From DTWD01 sp963662965 (lineage in GTDB: Bacteria; Acidobacteriota; Vicinamibacteria; Vicinamibacterales; UBA8438): DNA of 64,000 bases. The stretch is taken from NCBI GenBank assembly GCA_963662965.1, contig OY759970.1, positions 4,154,001 through 4,218,000 of the forward strand, read 5' to 3'. The notes under the pieces are model-generated. The model saw only the letters and a program-made list of their open reading frames with translations. It searched no databases and was not told the origin of the DNA. Below, one piece after another: positions 7,839 through 17,137 of the stretch; position 1 is the first letter of the stretch, and each line of letters opens with the position of its first letter. The translations under genes were made by a program, and so were the position numbers.

Positions 7839-9192
7839 GGCGCAGGTGTCCACCGACCTCGCGGCGCTCGCCCCGCCGGGCTGCGCGCCGCGCGCGAGCA
7901 CGTGCGAGCCCTATCGCGAGCTGATCGTCGAGGCGCTGGGCCGCGGGCGCAACGCCATGGCCATCTGGCAAGACCTGGTCGACGACCACGGGTTTCCGGG
8001 GCGCTACGCCAGTGTCCGTCGCTTCGTCGCCACGCTGCGCGACCGCCCTCCCGTCGAGGCCCGTGTCGTCATCACGACCGCCCGCGGCGAGGAAGCGCAG
8101 GTCGACTACGGCGAGGGCCCGATGGTCCGTCACCCGGACACCGGCAAGTACCGCCGCACGCGGCTCTTCGTCCTCACCCTCGGCTACTCCCGCAAAGCGG
8201 TCCGGTTCCTCCTCTGGCGGTCGAGCACGCGCGTCTGGGCCGAACTCCACGAGCGCGCCTTCCGCCGGCTGGGGGGCACGGTGCGCGTCGTCGTGCTCGA
8301 CAACCTCAAGGAGGGCGTCCTCACCCCGGACGTCTACGACCCGGCACTGAACCCGCTCTACCGCGACGTGCTCGCCCACTACGGCATCGTCGCGCTGCCG
8401 TGCCGGGTCGGGGATCCCGATCGCAAGGGCAAAGTCGAATCGGGCATCGGCCACACGCAGAAGACGCCGTTACAGGGACTCCGCTTCGAGACGCTCGACG
8501 CGGCCCAAGCGTATCTGGACCGCTGGGAGACGCGCTGGGCCGATACGCGCATCCACGGCACTACCAAGCGCCAGGTGGCGGTGATGTTTGCCGAGGAACA
8601 GCCCGCGCTGGGGCCCCTGCCCCTCGAGCCGTTCCGCTATTACCAGTACGGCGTCCGAACCGTGCACCTCGATGGCTGCGTCGAAGTCGAGGCGGCCTAC
8701 TACGGCGTCCCGCCCGGCTGGATCGGCCGGCGCGTCGACGTCCAGTGGACCGGGGCCACGGTCCGGGTGCTCCACCCCACGACCGGCCAGCTGCTCCGCG
8801 AGCATCTCCGCGCCCCGCGCGGCTGGCATCAGATCAACGACGCCGACCGCCCAGCGCGCACCCCGGCCAAGACGCTCGCCCTGCTCGCCGCCGCCTCGCG
8901 CGCGGGCCCGTCGGTGGGCACCATCTGCGACCACATCCATCAGCACGACGGTGCCGCCGGGGTCCGCCGCATCCTCGGCGTCCTCTCCCTCGTCAAGACG
9001 CACGGCCCCACCGTCGTCGAGGAGGCCGCCATGGCGGCCCTCGAACTCGGTGTCCCGACCTATCGGTTTCTCAAACGGTACCTCGACCGCCGGCCGTCGG
9101 TCCCACTCACGCTGCGGCAGGTCGACCCGCTCATCCGACAACTGACCCTCTACCGCGATCTCATCGATCGCAGAACAGGAGACACCTCATGA
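7600..9192 (+). CDS. istA: IS21-family transposase IstA
   Basis: A 530-residue transposase. An N-terminal helix-turn-helix (LGRLGWSLRRIEEATGV, residues about 12-45) recognises DNA. The integrase-like core follows: the first acidic residue in AQVDYGEGP, the second in VVVLDNLKEGV and the Glu in KGKVESGIGHTQK, matching the DDE triad of the IS21 group. The C-terminal part has VHLDGCVEVEAAYYGVPPGW, typical of IstA. It overlaps istB by four bases (ATGA at 9189-9192), the usual coupling. The linker at residues about 60-80 carries two KPATT repeats encoded by iteron copies. The frame is open throughout. Confidence 0.93.
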   Translation: MSNVLSEHTRQQVLALGRLGWSLRRIEEATGVRRETASGYLKTAGVPVRGRGGRPRDWPPKPATTPAVFTDPSPAKPATTAQVSTDLAALAPPGCAPRASTCEPYRELIVEALGRGRNAMAIWQDLVDDHGFPGRYASVRRFVATLRDRPPVEARVVITTARGEEAQVDYGEGPMVRHPDTGKYRRTRLFVLTLGYSRKAVRFLLWRSSTRVWAELHERAFRRLGGTVRVVVLDNLKEGVLTPDVYDPALNPLYRDVLAHYGIVALPCRVGDPDRKGKVESGIGHTQKTPLQGLRFETLDAAQAYLDRWETRWADTRIHGTTKRQVAVMFAEEQPALGPLPLEPFRYYQYGVRTVHLDGCVEVEAAYYGVPPGWIGRRVDVQWTGATVRVLHPTTGQLLREHLRAPRGWHQINDADRPARTPAKTLALLAAASRAGPSVGTICDHIHQHDGAAGVRRILGVLSLVKTHGPTVVEEAAMAALELGVPTYRFLKRYLDRRPSVPLTLRQVDPLIRQLTLYRDLIDRRTGDTS

Positions 9193-9941
9193 ATCTCGTC
9201 GAACTCGACCGCGCCCTCCGCCAGCTCCGGCTGTCCGGCATGGCCGATGTGCTCGAACTCCGGCTCCTCCAGGCCCAGACTGAGCAGATGGCCCCGATCG
9301 ACCTCGTCGCGGCGCTCGTCGCCGACGAGCTCCAACGCCGGCAGGACCGCCTGCTCGCACGCCGCCACAAGCAGGCCCGCTTCCGCGACCCCGACCGGGC
9401 GCTGGATAGTTTCGACTTCACCTTCAACAGAAAGATGAATCGGGCGCTCATCTACGAGCTGGCGACCGCGCGCTTCATCGGCCAACGCGAAGATGCCCTC
9501 TTCCTCGGCCCGCCGGGCACCGGCAAGAGCCACCTCGCGCAAGCCATCGGCCGCGCCGCCATCCAGCAGGGCTACCGCGTCCTGTATCGCGAGGCCCATA
9601 CGTTGCTCGAAGAGCTTGCCGAGGCCACGCTCGCCGAGACGCGCAAGGCGTATCTCGCCGAGCTGACTGTCGTCCCGCTGCTCATCATCGACGACCTCGG
9701 CATGCGCAAGCTGCCCCACACGGCCGCCGAAGATCTGCTCGAGATCATCATGCGCCGGTACGAGCGGGCGTCCACACTGCTCACCTCAAACCGACCCGTG
9801 GACGACTGAGGGAAGCTCCTCGGCGACACCGCGGCGGTGACCGCGCTCCTCGACCGCCTCCTCCACCACGCGCACGTGCTCAAGTGTGGACCGCGCAGCT
9901 GGCGGACCAACCTGCACACGGACGTGCGATCCCAGGCGTGA
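9189..9941 (+). pseudogene. istB: IS21-family helper ATPase IstB, with a nonsense codon near the end
   Basis: IstB is the AAA+ ATPase that assists IstA in target selection. Visible motifs are the N-terminal helical region (ALRQLRLSGMADVLELRL), Walker A in GPPGTGKSH, Walker B in PLLIIDDLG, and the TSNRPVDD motif near the end. At 9807-9809 the codon for the Trp of the usual DDWG sequence is TGA, which stops the protein at 206 residues. Translation past it would continue in frame to 9941 (GKLLGDTAAVTALLDRLLHH). The ATP-binding core is complete but the C-terminal helix that normally follows is lost. Most likely a point mutation TGG to TGA. Confidence 0.85.
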
Positions 9942-10429
9942 TGGGGGACCCCAGCCAAACCGACGCGACCAGCGACCGCTGGCTGCCCGCCGCGCACCGC
10001 CTCGCGCTGACGGAACCGTCGCGCCGCCGCACGAACGCCGCCCCGTACACACCAGCGACGGCCCGGCCACTGATCCGTACCATCCGGGACAGTGGCTGGA
10101 GAGGGGGGTAGTTACAGGGCGGGCGCGGGCGGCGCTCTTGCGGCATCCTCGTCGGTCGAGTGGCTCCCGAGGGCCTCTGGATCCCGCCAGCGATATGGAA
10201 AACGCGGTCGCACGCCCGGGACGAGCTGCGGCGGGGGGGAGCGCGTTTCCCCCCCCGCTGTGGACGGCGCACGCGCCGCCCACAGGCTCCACAGGCCGTC
10301 ATCGCCGACATGGACACACACGACAATGCGGGTAGGATAGCCACGGCCCGGGAAGCCGTGGTCAACGTGAGCGGAAGACGCACCGGGAGACCCTGCGGTA
10401 GATCTCAATCCGTCTCGCTCGCCACATGT
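9942..10429. other. IS21 element, non-coding right part
   Basis: About 490 bp between the end of istB and the right terminal repeats. I see no frame with family motifs. It contains a strong inverted repeat of G and C runs (gcggggggag ... tccccccccgc, near 10231-10262) that could fold into a hairpin. It may be degraded passenger DNA of the element. Confidence 0.5.
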
Positions 10430-10486
10430 GTGGTGGCCGGTTTTGAAGTGTCGATCGATGGCCGCTTTTGAGGTGTTCACCGAGGA
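10430..10486 (-). repeat. IS21 right terminal repeat
   Basis: GTGGTGGCCGGTTTT at 10430-10444 and the variant TGGCCGCTTTT at 10459-10469 are inverted copies of the left-end unit, and the terminus GGTGTTCACCGAGGA mirrors TCCTCGGTGGACACC. The right target duplication TTGCG follows at 10487-10491. Confidence 0.8.
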
Positions 10487-10523
10487 TTGCGTCATTGGCG
10501 GGTTGATTGATCGGTTGTCCTGA
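10487..10523 (+). pseudogene. 3-prime end of the small membrane protein split by IS21
   Basis: The codons after the insertion read VIGGLIDRLS and stop at TGA 10521-10523, in frame with the fragment at 7289-7490 once the element and one TTGCG copy are removed. Confidence 0.65.
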
Positions 10524-10550
10524 CCATGACCATGACCTGTCCCTACGTTC

Positions 10551-10556
10551 TATAAT
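10551..10556 (+). promoter_or_regulatory. Possible -10 element TATAAT
   Basis: A perfect TATAAT in TTCTATAATCGGTCTG lies 53 bases before the NHL gene at 10609. The context CTATAATCGG recurs ahead of the kinase fragment at 63493 and, as CTATGATCGG, ahead of the kinase relic near 60945. No clear -35 box is visible. Confidence 0.4.
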
Positions 10557-10608
10557 CGGTCTGTCAGGTTTTCGGGCGTTCTGACCTGAATGCTCTGTGT
10601 GGGGCAAG

Positions 10609-11661
10609 ATGTTACGCATCGACCGAATGGGACTCGCGCTGATCGCGTTCGGCTTCTTCATGGTGATCGCCGGGGTCGCGGCACAGCCACCGGCCACACC
10701 GTATCGTCTTGTCGAGGAGTGGCCACAGCTGCCGATGCGGATGAACGGTGGCGAGTGGGGCGAGACGATCGGCGTGGATCGTGACCCGGAGGGGAACATC
10801 TGGGTCTTTCATCGGTGCTTCAATACCCTGCCGGCCGGGGCCGCTACCTGTGTGGGTCGGGACGATGATCCGCCGATTCTGAAATTCAGTCCGTCGGGCG
10901 AGCTGCTGGACAGCTGGGGCGAAGGGCGATTCGCGGCTCCGCACGGGTTTCACATCGATCCGGAAGGCCACATTTGGGCGACCGACTACAACGCGAGCGA
11001 CACGGTGCTCGGCCTGCCGGCCGGAGGTCGAGGGCATCAGGTCTTCAAGTTCAGTGCGACTGGTGAGCTGCTGCTGACGCTTGGGCAGGCCGGTGTCGCG
11101 GGAAACGGTCCGGACACCTTTGATCGGCCGTCCGATGTCGCGGTCGCCGCGAACGGCGACATCTTCGTGACGGATGGCCACGGGCCGAACAACCGTGTGG
11201 TGAAGTTCGCAAAGGACGGCACGTTCATCACGACGTGGGGACGGCCCGGTGACGGTCCCGGCGAGCTCAACCAGCCGCACGCCATCACCCTGGACACCAC
11301 GGGGCGCGTGTTCGTCGGCGACCGGTCGAATAGTCGGGTGCAGATCTTCGCCCCGGACGGGACCTTCGTCGCCGCCTGGACACAGTTCGGTCGGCCGAGC
11401 GGCATGTTCATCGACGAGAACGACGTGCTCTATGTCACCGACTCGACGTCGAACTCGCGAAACAACCCGGGCTTCAAGCGGGGGATCTATATTGGCAGCG
11501 CGCGGGACGGCTCGGTCACCCGTTTCATCCCGGATCCCGATCTCGATCAGCAAGAACAATTGCGAATCTCGGGGGCATCGGGCATCACGGCGGATCTCGA
11601 CGGCAGCGTCTACGCGGCCGATGTCGGCCCGCACCGGGTGCGGAAATACCTCAAGCCATAG
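10609..11661 (+). CDS. Secreted NHL-repeat beta-propeller (amidating-lyase-like)
   Basis: A protein of 350 residues from ATG 10609 (a GTG at 10597 is possible). A signal peptide (ALIAFGFFMVIAGVAAQ) precedes a propeller with NHL-type blades, each with a D-x-G-x-hydrophobic-V/A-D pattern: GVDRDPEGNIWVFHR, HIDPEGHIWATDY, VAVAANGDIFVTDGHG, TLDTTGRVFVGDRSNSRVQIF, ITADLDGSVYAADVG. This layout is shared with the lyase domain of peptidylglycine amidating enzymes, and bacterial members are often named after it. Lyase activity is not shown. The next gene starts 9 bases downstream and encodes a second propeller of the same type, so the two form an operon. Confidence 0.82.
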   Translation: MLRIDRMGLALIAFGFFMVIAGVAAQPPATPYRLVEEWPQLPMRMNGGEWGETIGVDRDPEGNIWVFHRCFNTLPAGAATCVGRDDDPPILKFSPSGELLDSWGEGRFAAPHGFHIDPEGHIWATDYNASDTVLGLPAGGRGHQVFKFSATGELLLTLGQAGVAGNGPDTFDRPSDVAVAANGDIFVTDGHGPNNRVVKFAKDGTFITTWGRPGDGPGELNQPHAITLDTTGRVFVGDRSNSRVQIFAPDGTFVAAWTQFGRPSGMFIDENDVLYVTDSTSNSRNNPGFKRGIYIGSARDGSVTRFIPDPDLDQQEQLRISGASGITADLDGSVYAADVGPHRVRKYLKP

Positions 11662-11670
11662 GAGCCTGAA

Positions 11671-12774
11671 ATGCTTATACGACAACTGCTGGGTCTGGTC
11701 GCGTTGTTGGTTCTCGCGACCGCGTGCTCGTCGGCACCTGCCGCAACCGCCGAGGCGCCCGACGCCGTCATGGATGTCGCCCAACCGTCGCCCGGTGTCG
11801 ATATCGACCGCGCCCACGCGCCCGGACAGGTGGTCGACGCGCAGGGGATGTCGGGCTGGTATCCTCACGAAGGCGGCCTGATGAAGTACCGCGTCGCCAT
11901 CCGGTTCGGCCAGGAGCCCAACACCATGCCCGACGGTTGGAGCTTTGGACGGGTGTCGGCGGTGGCGACCGATTCCAGTGGTCAGGTCTTCGTGTTTCAT
12001 CGGGGCGACGTCGCCGACCCGATCATCGTCTTCGATGCCGACGGCAACTACGTTCGTTCGTTTGGGCGCGACATCGGATTCGGCAACGAACATGGGTTGC
12101 GTATTGACCGCCATGACAACGTCTGGGTCACGGACAACGGCGACCATCAAGTGATGAAGTTCACCAACGACGGCGAGCTGCTGATGACGCTCGGCATCAA
12201 GGGCCAGGCGGGCACGACCGACGAGACCTTCGATCGTCCGGCCGACATCGCGTTCGGTCCCAACGACGAGCTCTACGTCGCCGACGGCTACGGCAACAAC
12301 CGGGTCGTCAAGTACGACGCGGAGGGGACCTTCGTCAGCAGTTGGGGCACGCCCGGTTCGGGCCCGGGTGAGTTCGACCTCGTCCACTCGGTGGCGGTCG
12401 ACTCGCGGGGTCGCGTCTACGCCAGCGATCGCGAGAACAACCGGATCCAGATTTTCGACGAGAACGGCGAGTTCCTGCAGATGTGGACCCATCTGGGCGC
12501 CACCCAAAACATCTTCATCACGCCGGACGACCAGGTGTGGGTCATCACGCACCGCGACAACGTCGAGAACATCACCTACGACACGCTCGCTGGACGGATC
12601 ATGCGCGTCGACATCGACACCGGCGAGGTCATCGGCGCGATGGAGAGCCCCGGACACTGGCTCGATGTGGCCGACAGCGGTGAGATCTTCATCGGGAGCC
12701 TCACCGGCAACGTCTTCCGATGGTATGATGGCTGGATGGAGACGGAAGAAGCGGCGCAGGCCGAGCGACCGTAG
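11671..12774 (+). CDS. NHL-repeat lipoprotein (amidating-lyase-like)
   Basis: A 367-residue lipoprotein: hydrophobic signal LLGLVALLVLATAC with a lipobox ending at Cys 19, so lipidated and held at a membrane facing the periplasm. Blades include AVATDSSGQVFVFHRGD, GLRIDRHDNVWVTDNGDHQV, IAFGPNDELYVADGYGNNRV and VAVDSRGRVYASDRENNRI. The repeated VxDGxGNNRVVKY and DRENNRIQIF motifs are typical NHL blades. It pairs with the secreted relative directly upstream. A conserved His before each DNV/EGN turn could bind metal as in amidating lyases. The true substrate is unknown. Confidence 0.85.
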   Translation: MLIRQLLGLVALLVLATACSSAPAATAEAPDAVMDVAQPSPGVDIDRAHAPGQVVDAQGMSGWYPHEGGLMKYRVAIRFGQEPNTMPDGWSFGRVSAVATDSSGQVFVFHRGDVADPIIVFDADGNYVRSFGRDIGFGNEHGLRIDRHDNVWVTDNGDHQVMKFTNDGELLMTLGIKGQAGTTDETFDRPADIAFGPNDELYVADGYGNNRVVKYDAEGTFVSSWGTPGSGPGEFDLVHSVAVDSRGRVYASDRENNRIQIFDENGEFLQMWTHLGATQNIFITPDDQVWVITHRDNVENITYDTLAGRIMRVDIDTGEVIGAMESPGHWLDVADSGEIFIGSLTGNVFRWYDGWMETEEAAQAERP

Positions 12775-12783
12775 GCTCGACCG

Positions 12784-15474
12784 ATGGCCCTCGAAGTCGG
12801 CTCGACGCTCGGCCACTACGACGTGACCGCCCTCATCGGCGAGGGCGGCATGGGGCAGGGCTATCGCGCCACCGACACTCAACTGGGCCGCGATGTCGCC
12901 CTGAAGATCCTTTCCGACGTCTTCGCGTCTGACCCAGATCGCCTCGCCCGGTTCCAACGAGAGGCCAAGTTCTCACCAGCCTGAACCATCCGAACATAGC
13001 GCAGATCCATGGCATTGAAGAAGACGGGTCCAGCGGCATCCGTGCGCTCGTCCTGGAGCTGGTCGAAGGACCGACGCTCGAAGACCGGCTCAAGGCTCAG
13101 GGCTTCCGCTTGACGAGGTGCTCCCTATCGCCAAGCAGATCGCCGAGGCGCTGGAAGCCGCGCACGAAGCGGGGGTGATCCATCGGGACCTGAAGCCTGC
13201 CAACATCAAGGTGCGTGACGACGGGACGGTCAAGGTGTTGGACTTCGGGTTGGCGAAGGCGCTCGATATGACACCTGAAGGCGATCCGAGTCAGTCCCCG
13301 ACGCTGACCGCGGCTGCCACGCGGATGGGCGTGATCATGGGGACGGCGGCGTATATGTCGCCGGAGCAGGCGTGGGGAAACTGACAGACCGAAGAGCCGA
13401 GATCTGGTCGTTTGGCACGGTGTTGTTCGAGATGCTCACCTGGCGTCGGGCCTTTCGCGGGCGTGACGTGTCGGAAACGCTCGCGGCGGTCATTCAGTCG
13501 AGTCCCGAGTGGGAGTCGTTCCCGAGGGAGACGCCGCCCCGCCTCGCCAACTTGGTGCGCCGGTGTCTCGAAAAGGAACCGACACAGCGGGTGCACGCCG
13601 TCGGCGACATCCGGCTCGCAATGGCAGGCGCGTTCGAGACGACGGTCACCGCCGACGCCGGACCGACGGATCTTCCTCGGCCTCAGGTCTAGCAGCGACC
13701 ACTTCCAGCGGTCGCGGTCGCCGCGGCGTTGGTCATTATCGGGCTCGCCGTGGGAAGCCTCCTGCGTCCCGCCCCGACTAGACCGCGGTCACCGAACCGC
13801 TTCACCATCAGCCCGCCGGCATCGGACCAGTTGTTCGTGAACTTCTTCAGAGGCGCCATGGCGCTGTCCGAGGATGGTCAGACGCTCGTCTACGTCGCGA
13901 CGCGCGACGGCGTGCGGTAACTCTACCGGCGTCCCCTCGGGCAACTCGACGCTTTGCCGATTCCCGGGACCGAAGACGCCCGGAACCCGTTTTTCTCGCC
14001 CGACGGCGAGTGGATCGGGTTTAAAGTCGATGGAATGCTGAAACGGATGGCGGTGACGGATGGTCCGGCCGCCACCCTCTACGAGGGGGCCGGCGGGAGC
14101 AATGCCAGTTGGGCAACGAACGACATGATCGTGTTCGGTCTTGGAAACGACGGCAATCCGCTCATGCAGGTCGCCTCCACCGGTGGCGTCGCCGAGCCGG
14201 TCACCACCCTCGAAGACGGGGAGACCGACCACCGCCAGCCCGCGGTGCTCCCGGGCGGGAGCGCCCTCCTGTTCGCTGTGGCATCTGGTCTCGACAACAC
14301 CATTACCGTGAAGTCCTTAGATACCGGCGAGCGCTGTGTCTTGTTCAGCGGCTCGAGCCCCCGATACGCATCTACTGGGCACATCGTCTTTGCGTGAGAG
14401 GACGCACTGTGGGCCGCACCATTTGATGCCGACGCGCTGAACCTCATGGGAGACGCGGTGCCGGTCATGGAGGGGGTCGCGATCGGGAACACCGGCTACG
14501 CCCAGTTCGCGGTGGCGGGGAATGGTTCGCTCGCTTACGTTCCCGGTGGTGCACCGTCGGCGAAGCACGCACCCTGGTGTGGGTCGATCGAGACGGTCGT
14601 GAAGACGCACTCAACGCCCCGACCGCTCCCTATGAGTCGCCGCGGCTGTCGTCCCCGGATGGTCGGCACGTGGCGGTGATGTGAGGGACCCAGAGAACGC
14701 CGACGTGACGCTGTATGACCTGCAGCGGGAGACGCCGACCCGTCTGACGTTCGATCCCGGCTTCGACGGCTACCCTCTGTGGAGCCCCGACGGTCAGCGT
14801 GTGTTGTTTTCCTCTGGCCGTGAGGAGGGGGGAAGCAATGTCGACTCCAAGGCCGCCGACGGCACCGGAGAAGTCGAAGAGGTGACGACGAGCGACAGCG
14901 TCCAATTCCAGATGTCGTGGTCTACCGATGGACAATCATTCGTGGTCATGGACGTTACAGGTGGCCAAGTCGATCTCGACGTGGTCTCGCTCGGTGCGGA
15001 GAACGACATCGAAGGACTGATCGAGACCGAGTTCTTTGAGGTCTACGGCGACATCTCTCCAGACGGCCGGTGGATCGCGTATGCGTCGAACGAGTCAGGA
15101 CAGACCGAGGTCTACGTCCGACCGTTTCCCGATGTGGAGGACGGTCGATGGCAGATTTCCCGCGATGGTGGCAGCGAGCCGGTCTGGGCGCTTGACGGAC
15201 GAGAGTTGTTTTTTCGAGGTGGCAACCGGAGCAATATGATGGTCGTGGCGGTCGACAACGAGTCGACCTTCAGTCCCGGGAATCCGAGATCCTGTTCACC
15301 GCGCCGTATCGCTTTGCGTTGCCGGGTCGGGGTCGGTCCTGGGACGGCGCACCAGACGGACGGTTCTTGATGATTCGGGACGGCGCGCCCGAAGACACGA
15401 GCGGGCTTAGTCCGCGTGTGGTCGTCGTCCTCGACTGGTTCGAGGAGCTCACCGAGCGCGTGCCGCTACCTTGA
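12784..15474 (+). pseudogene. Ser/Thr protein kinase with TolB-like propeller, heavily decayed
   Basis: Originally a membrane kinase of about 890 residues with a cytoplasmic kinase domain, one transmembrane segment (AVAVAAALVIIGLAVGSLL) and an exported WD40/TolB-like propeller. Kinase motifs survive: LIGEGGMGQGYRA (Gly loop), VALKI, VIHRDLKPANIK, VLDFGLAK and MSPEQA. Lesions include frameshifts near 12968 (EAKFSPA for EAKVLTSLNHPN), 13107 and 13375, stops at 13690-13692 (TAG), 13918-13920 (TAA) and 14395-14397 (TGA), further frame changes near 14570 and 14690, and one near 15285. The last residues FEELTERVPLP match those of the copy at 47992. It cannot give a working product. Confidence 0.88.
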
Positions 15475-15633
15475 GTCCCTCAGTGCGGCGAATACGTTTC
15501 CGCTGAAACGTGTAGACCGTCTGCGCTCTCCATCACCAACTGTCCGTCGATAGCCGACTGCCCATCGGCGGCCCGATCCGGGATGGGCGTCCCGATGCCG
15601 CCACCGCGGGACGAGCCGCCGCAGCGTGCGGGT

Positions 15634-17079
15634 TCACCACAGCCCTAACAGCCTCCACCAGAGGCTACCGACGCCGATCCAAATCGCGATATTCACCACG
15701 CTAATGAGCGCGCCGAGCTTCCACCACACGCCGATGTCCACGTTCCCCGAGCCGAACAGGATGGGGGCCGCCGCGGTTCCGTAGTGGGTCATTGACGCGA
15801 ACAGATTGCTGAAGAACGCTAGGACGAGTGCCGCCAGGAGCGGTGGCGTCCCGACGGCCAGCGCGAGCGCGAGAAACGGCGCGTACATGGCGCTCACGTG
15901 GGCGGTATTGGAGGCGAAGAAATAGTGGGAGTAGAAGTAGATCAGGCTCAGGCTGAGGAAGGCCGGGAGCCAGTGGCCGCCTGTCAGCACCCCTGACACC
16001 CGGTCGGTGAACCAGCCGAGCAGCCCCAGCTCGCCCAGCTGGCTCGCCATCATCACCAGCACGGCGAACCAGATCAGGGTGTTCCAAGCAGCACGCTCCT
16101 TCAGGATGTCCTCCCAGTCGAGCGCACCGGTGACCAGCAACGCGCCGACGCCGGCCATCGCGGTGGTCGTGGCTTTGAGGCCGAGGGCGCCGCCTGAGAT
16201 CCAGAGAATCAGGAGCAGGACGAAGACGATCAGGAGGATTCGCTCATCCCGGGTCATGGCTCCCATCGCCTGGAGCCGCGCTCGGGCCAGTTCAGGTGCC
16301 TCGGGGGTCCGAGTGATCTCGGGGGGATACAGGCGGTAGATGACCAGCGGCACGATCAGGAGGCTCAGGATTCCGGGGACGGATGCCGCGAGCGCCCAGC
16401 GCGCCCAGGTGATCTCGATGCCCTGCTGTGCCGCGAGCTCCGCAACGAGTGGATTCGCCGCCATGGCGGTGAGGAACATGGCGCTGGTCACCACCACGCT
16501 TTGGTAGACGGTGAACGTGAGGAAGCCGGCGATCCGTCGCTCGGTTCCTCGCTCGGCGTCGCTGCCGAGCGACGTACAGAGCGACTTCAGAATGGGATAG
16601 ATGACACCGCCGGCGCGCGCCGTGTTGCTTGGGATGGCCGGCGCGAGGACCAGGTCGGTGGCCACCAGGCCGTACGCAAGCCCGAGGCTCCTTTTGCCGA
16701 GGAGACGCATGAAGTGATACGCGATGCGAACGCCAAGGCCGGTCTTGACGAAGGCGGTGGCAATAAAAAACGCGGTGACGACGAGCCACACGACCGTGTT
16801 GCCGAAGCCGGCCGTGGCTTCCGCGATGGTCAAGGTGCCGGAGAGGACGGCGAACGCGGCTGCCGCGAACGCCACGGCGCCCATCGGGATGGGCCGGAGC
16901 ATGATCCCGACCATCGTGGCGACGAAGACGGCCAGCAGATGCCACGCCCGCGGATCCACCTCCGAAGGAACCGGGACGAGCCAGAGTGCGGCTCCGACGA
17001 GGATCGCCGCCGCCAGACGCCCGACCGCGACCTTGGCCGAGGGCCGCTGATCCGCCGTCTCCTTCGGTACCGATCCCAC
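15634..17079 (-). CDS. DASS-family sodium:dicarboxylate/anion symporter
   Basis: A 481-residue inner-membrane protein with about 12 hydrophobic segments. Family landmarks are the two clamshell tips: PAIPSNTARAGGVIYP (residues about 150-165) and NLFASMTHYGTAAAPILFGS in the second half, the SNT-type motifs that bind the dicarboxylate and Na+ in the divalent anion:Na+ symporter family. The length matches the 2-oxoglutarate/malate translocator and CitT branch (about 470-490). It would import dicarboxylates or tricarboxylates. It is alone on the minus strand and divergent from the SMP-30-like gene at 17138. No lesion seen. Confidence 0.88.
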   Translation of the reverse strand: MGSVPKETADQRPSAKVAVGRLAAAILVGAALWLVPVPSEVDPRAWHLLAVFVATMVGIMLRPIPMGAVAFAAAAFAVLSGTLTIAEATAGFGNTVVWLVVTAFFIATAFVKTGLGVRIAYHFMRLLGKRSLGLAYGLVATDLVLAPAIPSNTARAGGVIYPILKSLCTSLGSDAERGTERRIAGFLTFTVYQSVVVTSAMFLTAMAANPLVAELAAQQGIEITWARWALAASVPGILSLLIVPLVIYRLYPPEITRTPEAPELARARLQAMGAMTRDERILLIVFVLLLILWISGGALGLKATTTAMAGVGALLVTGALDWEDILKERAAWNTLIWFAVLVMMASQLGELGLLGWFTDRVSGVLTGGHWLPAFLSLSLIYFYSHYFFASNTAHVSAMYAPFLALALAVGTPPLLAALVLAFFSNLFASMTHYGTAAAPILFGSGNVDIGVWWKLGALISVVNIAIWIGVGSLWWRLLGLW

Positions 17080-17137
17080 GGATTGGTAAGACTACATCTC
17101 TCGCGCTAGGCTAGGCACATCATTGAAGGGGAATGTC

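Larger units (their letters stand above)
7491..10486 (+). mobile_element. IS21-family insertion sequence, 2996 bp
   Basis: The borders come from inverted termini TCCTCGGTGGACACC (left) and GGTGTTCACCGAGGA (right) flanked by TTGCG duplications. Inside are istA and istB in the usual overlapping order, which defines the family. The terminal regions are extended imperfect repeats of about 60 bp built on the unit AAAACCGGCCACCAC. istB ends prematurely at a TGA, so the copy is probably unable to move without help in trans. About 490 bp between istB and the right repeats has no convincing gene. Confidence 0.9.

Noticed and set aside
10612..12957. Very long open frame of 781 codons on the minus strand opposite two NHL genes
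   Set aside because: It lies fully antisense to two well-supported propeller genes, has an Arg/Asp/Val-rich shadow composition and no family motif. The same holds for long frames opposite the quinoproteins (22932-24743, 19543-20748) and the DUF1800/DUF1501 genes (37873-40188, 40189-41334).
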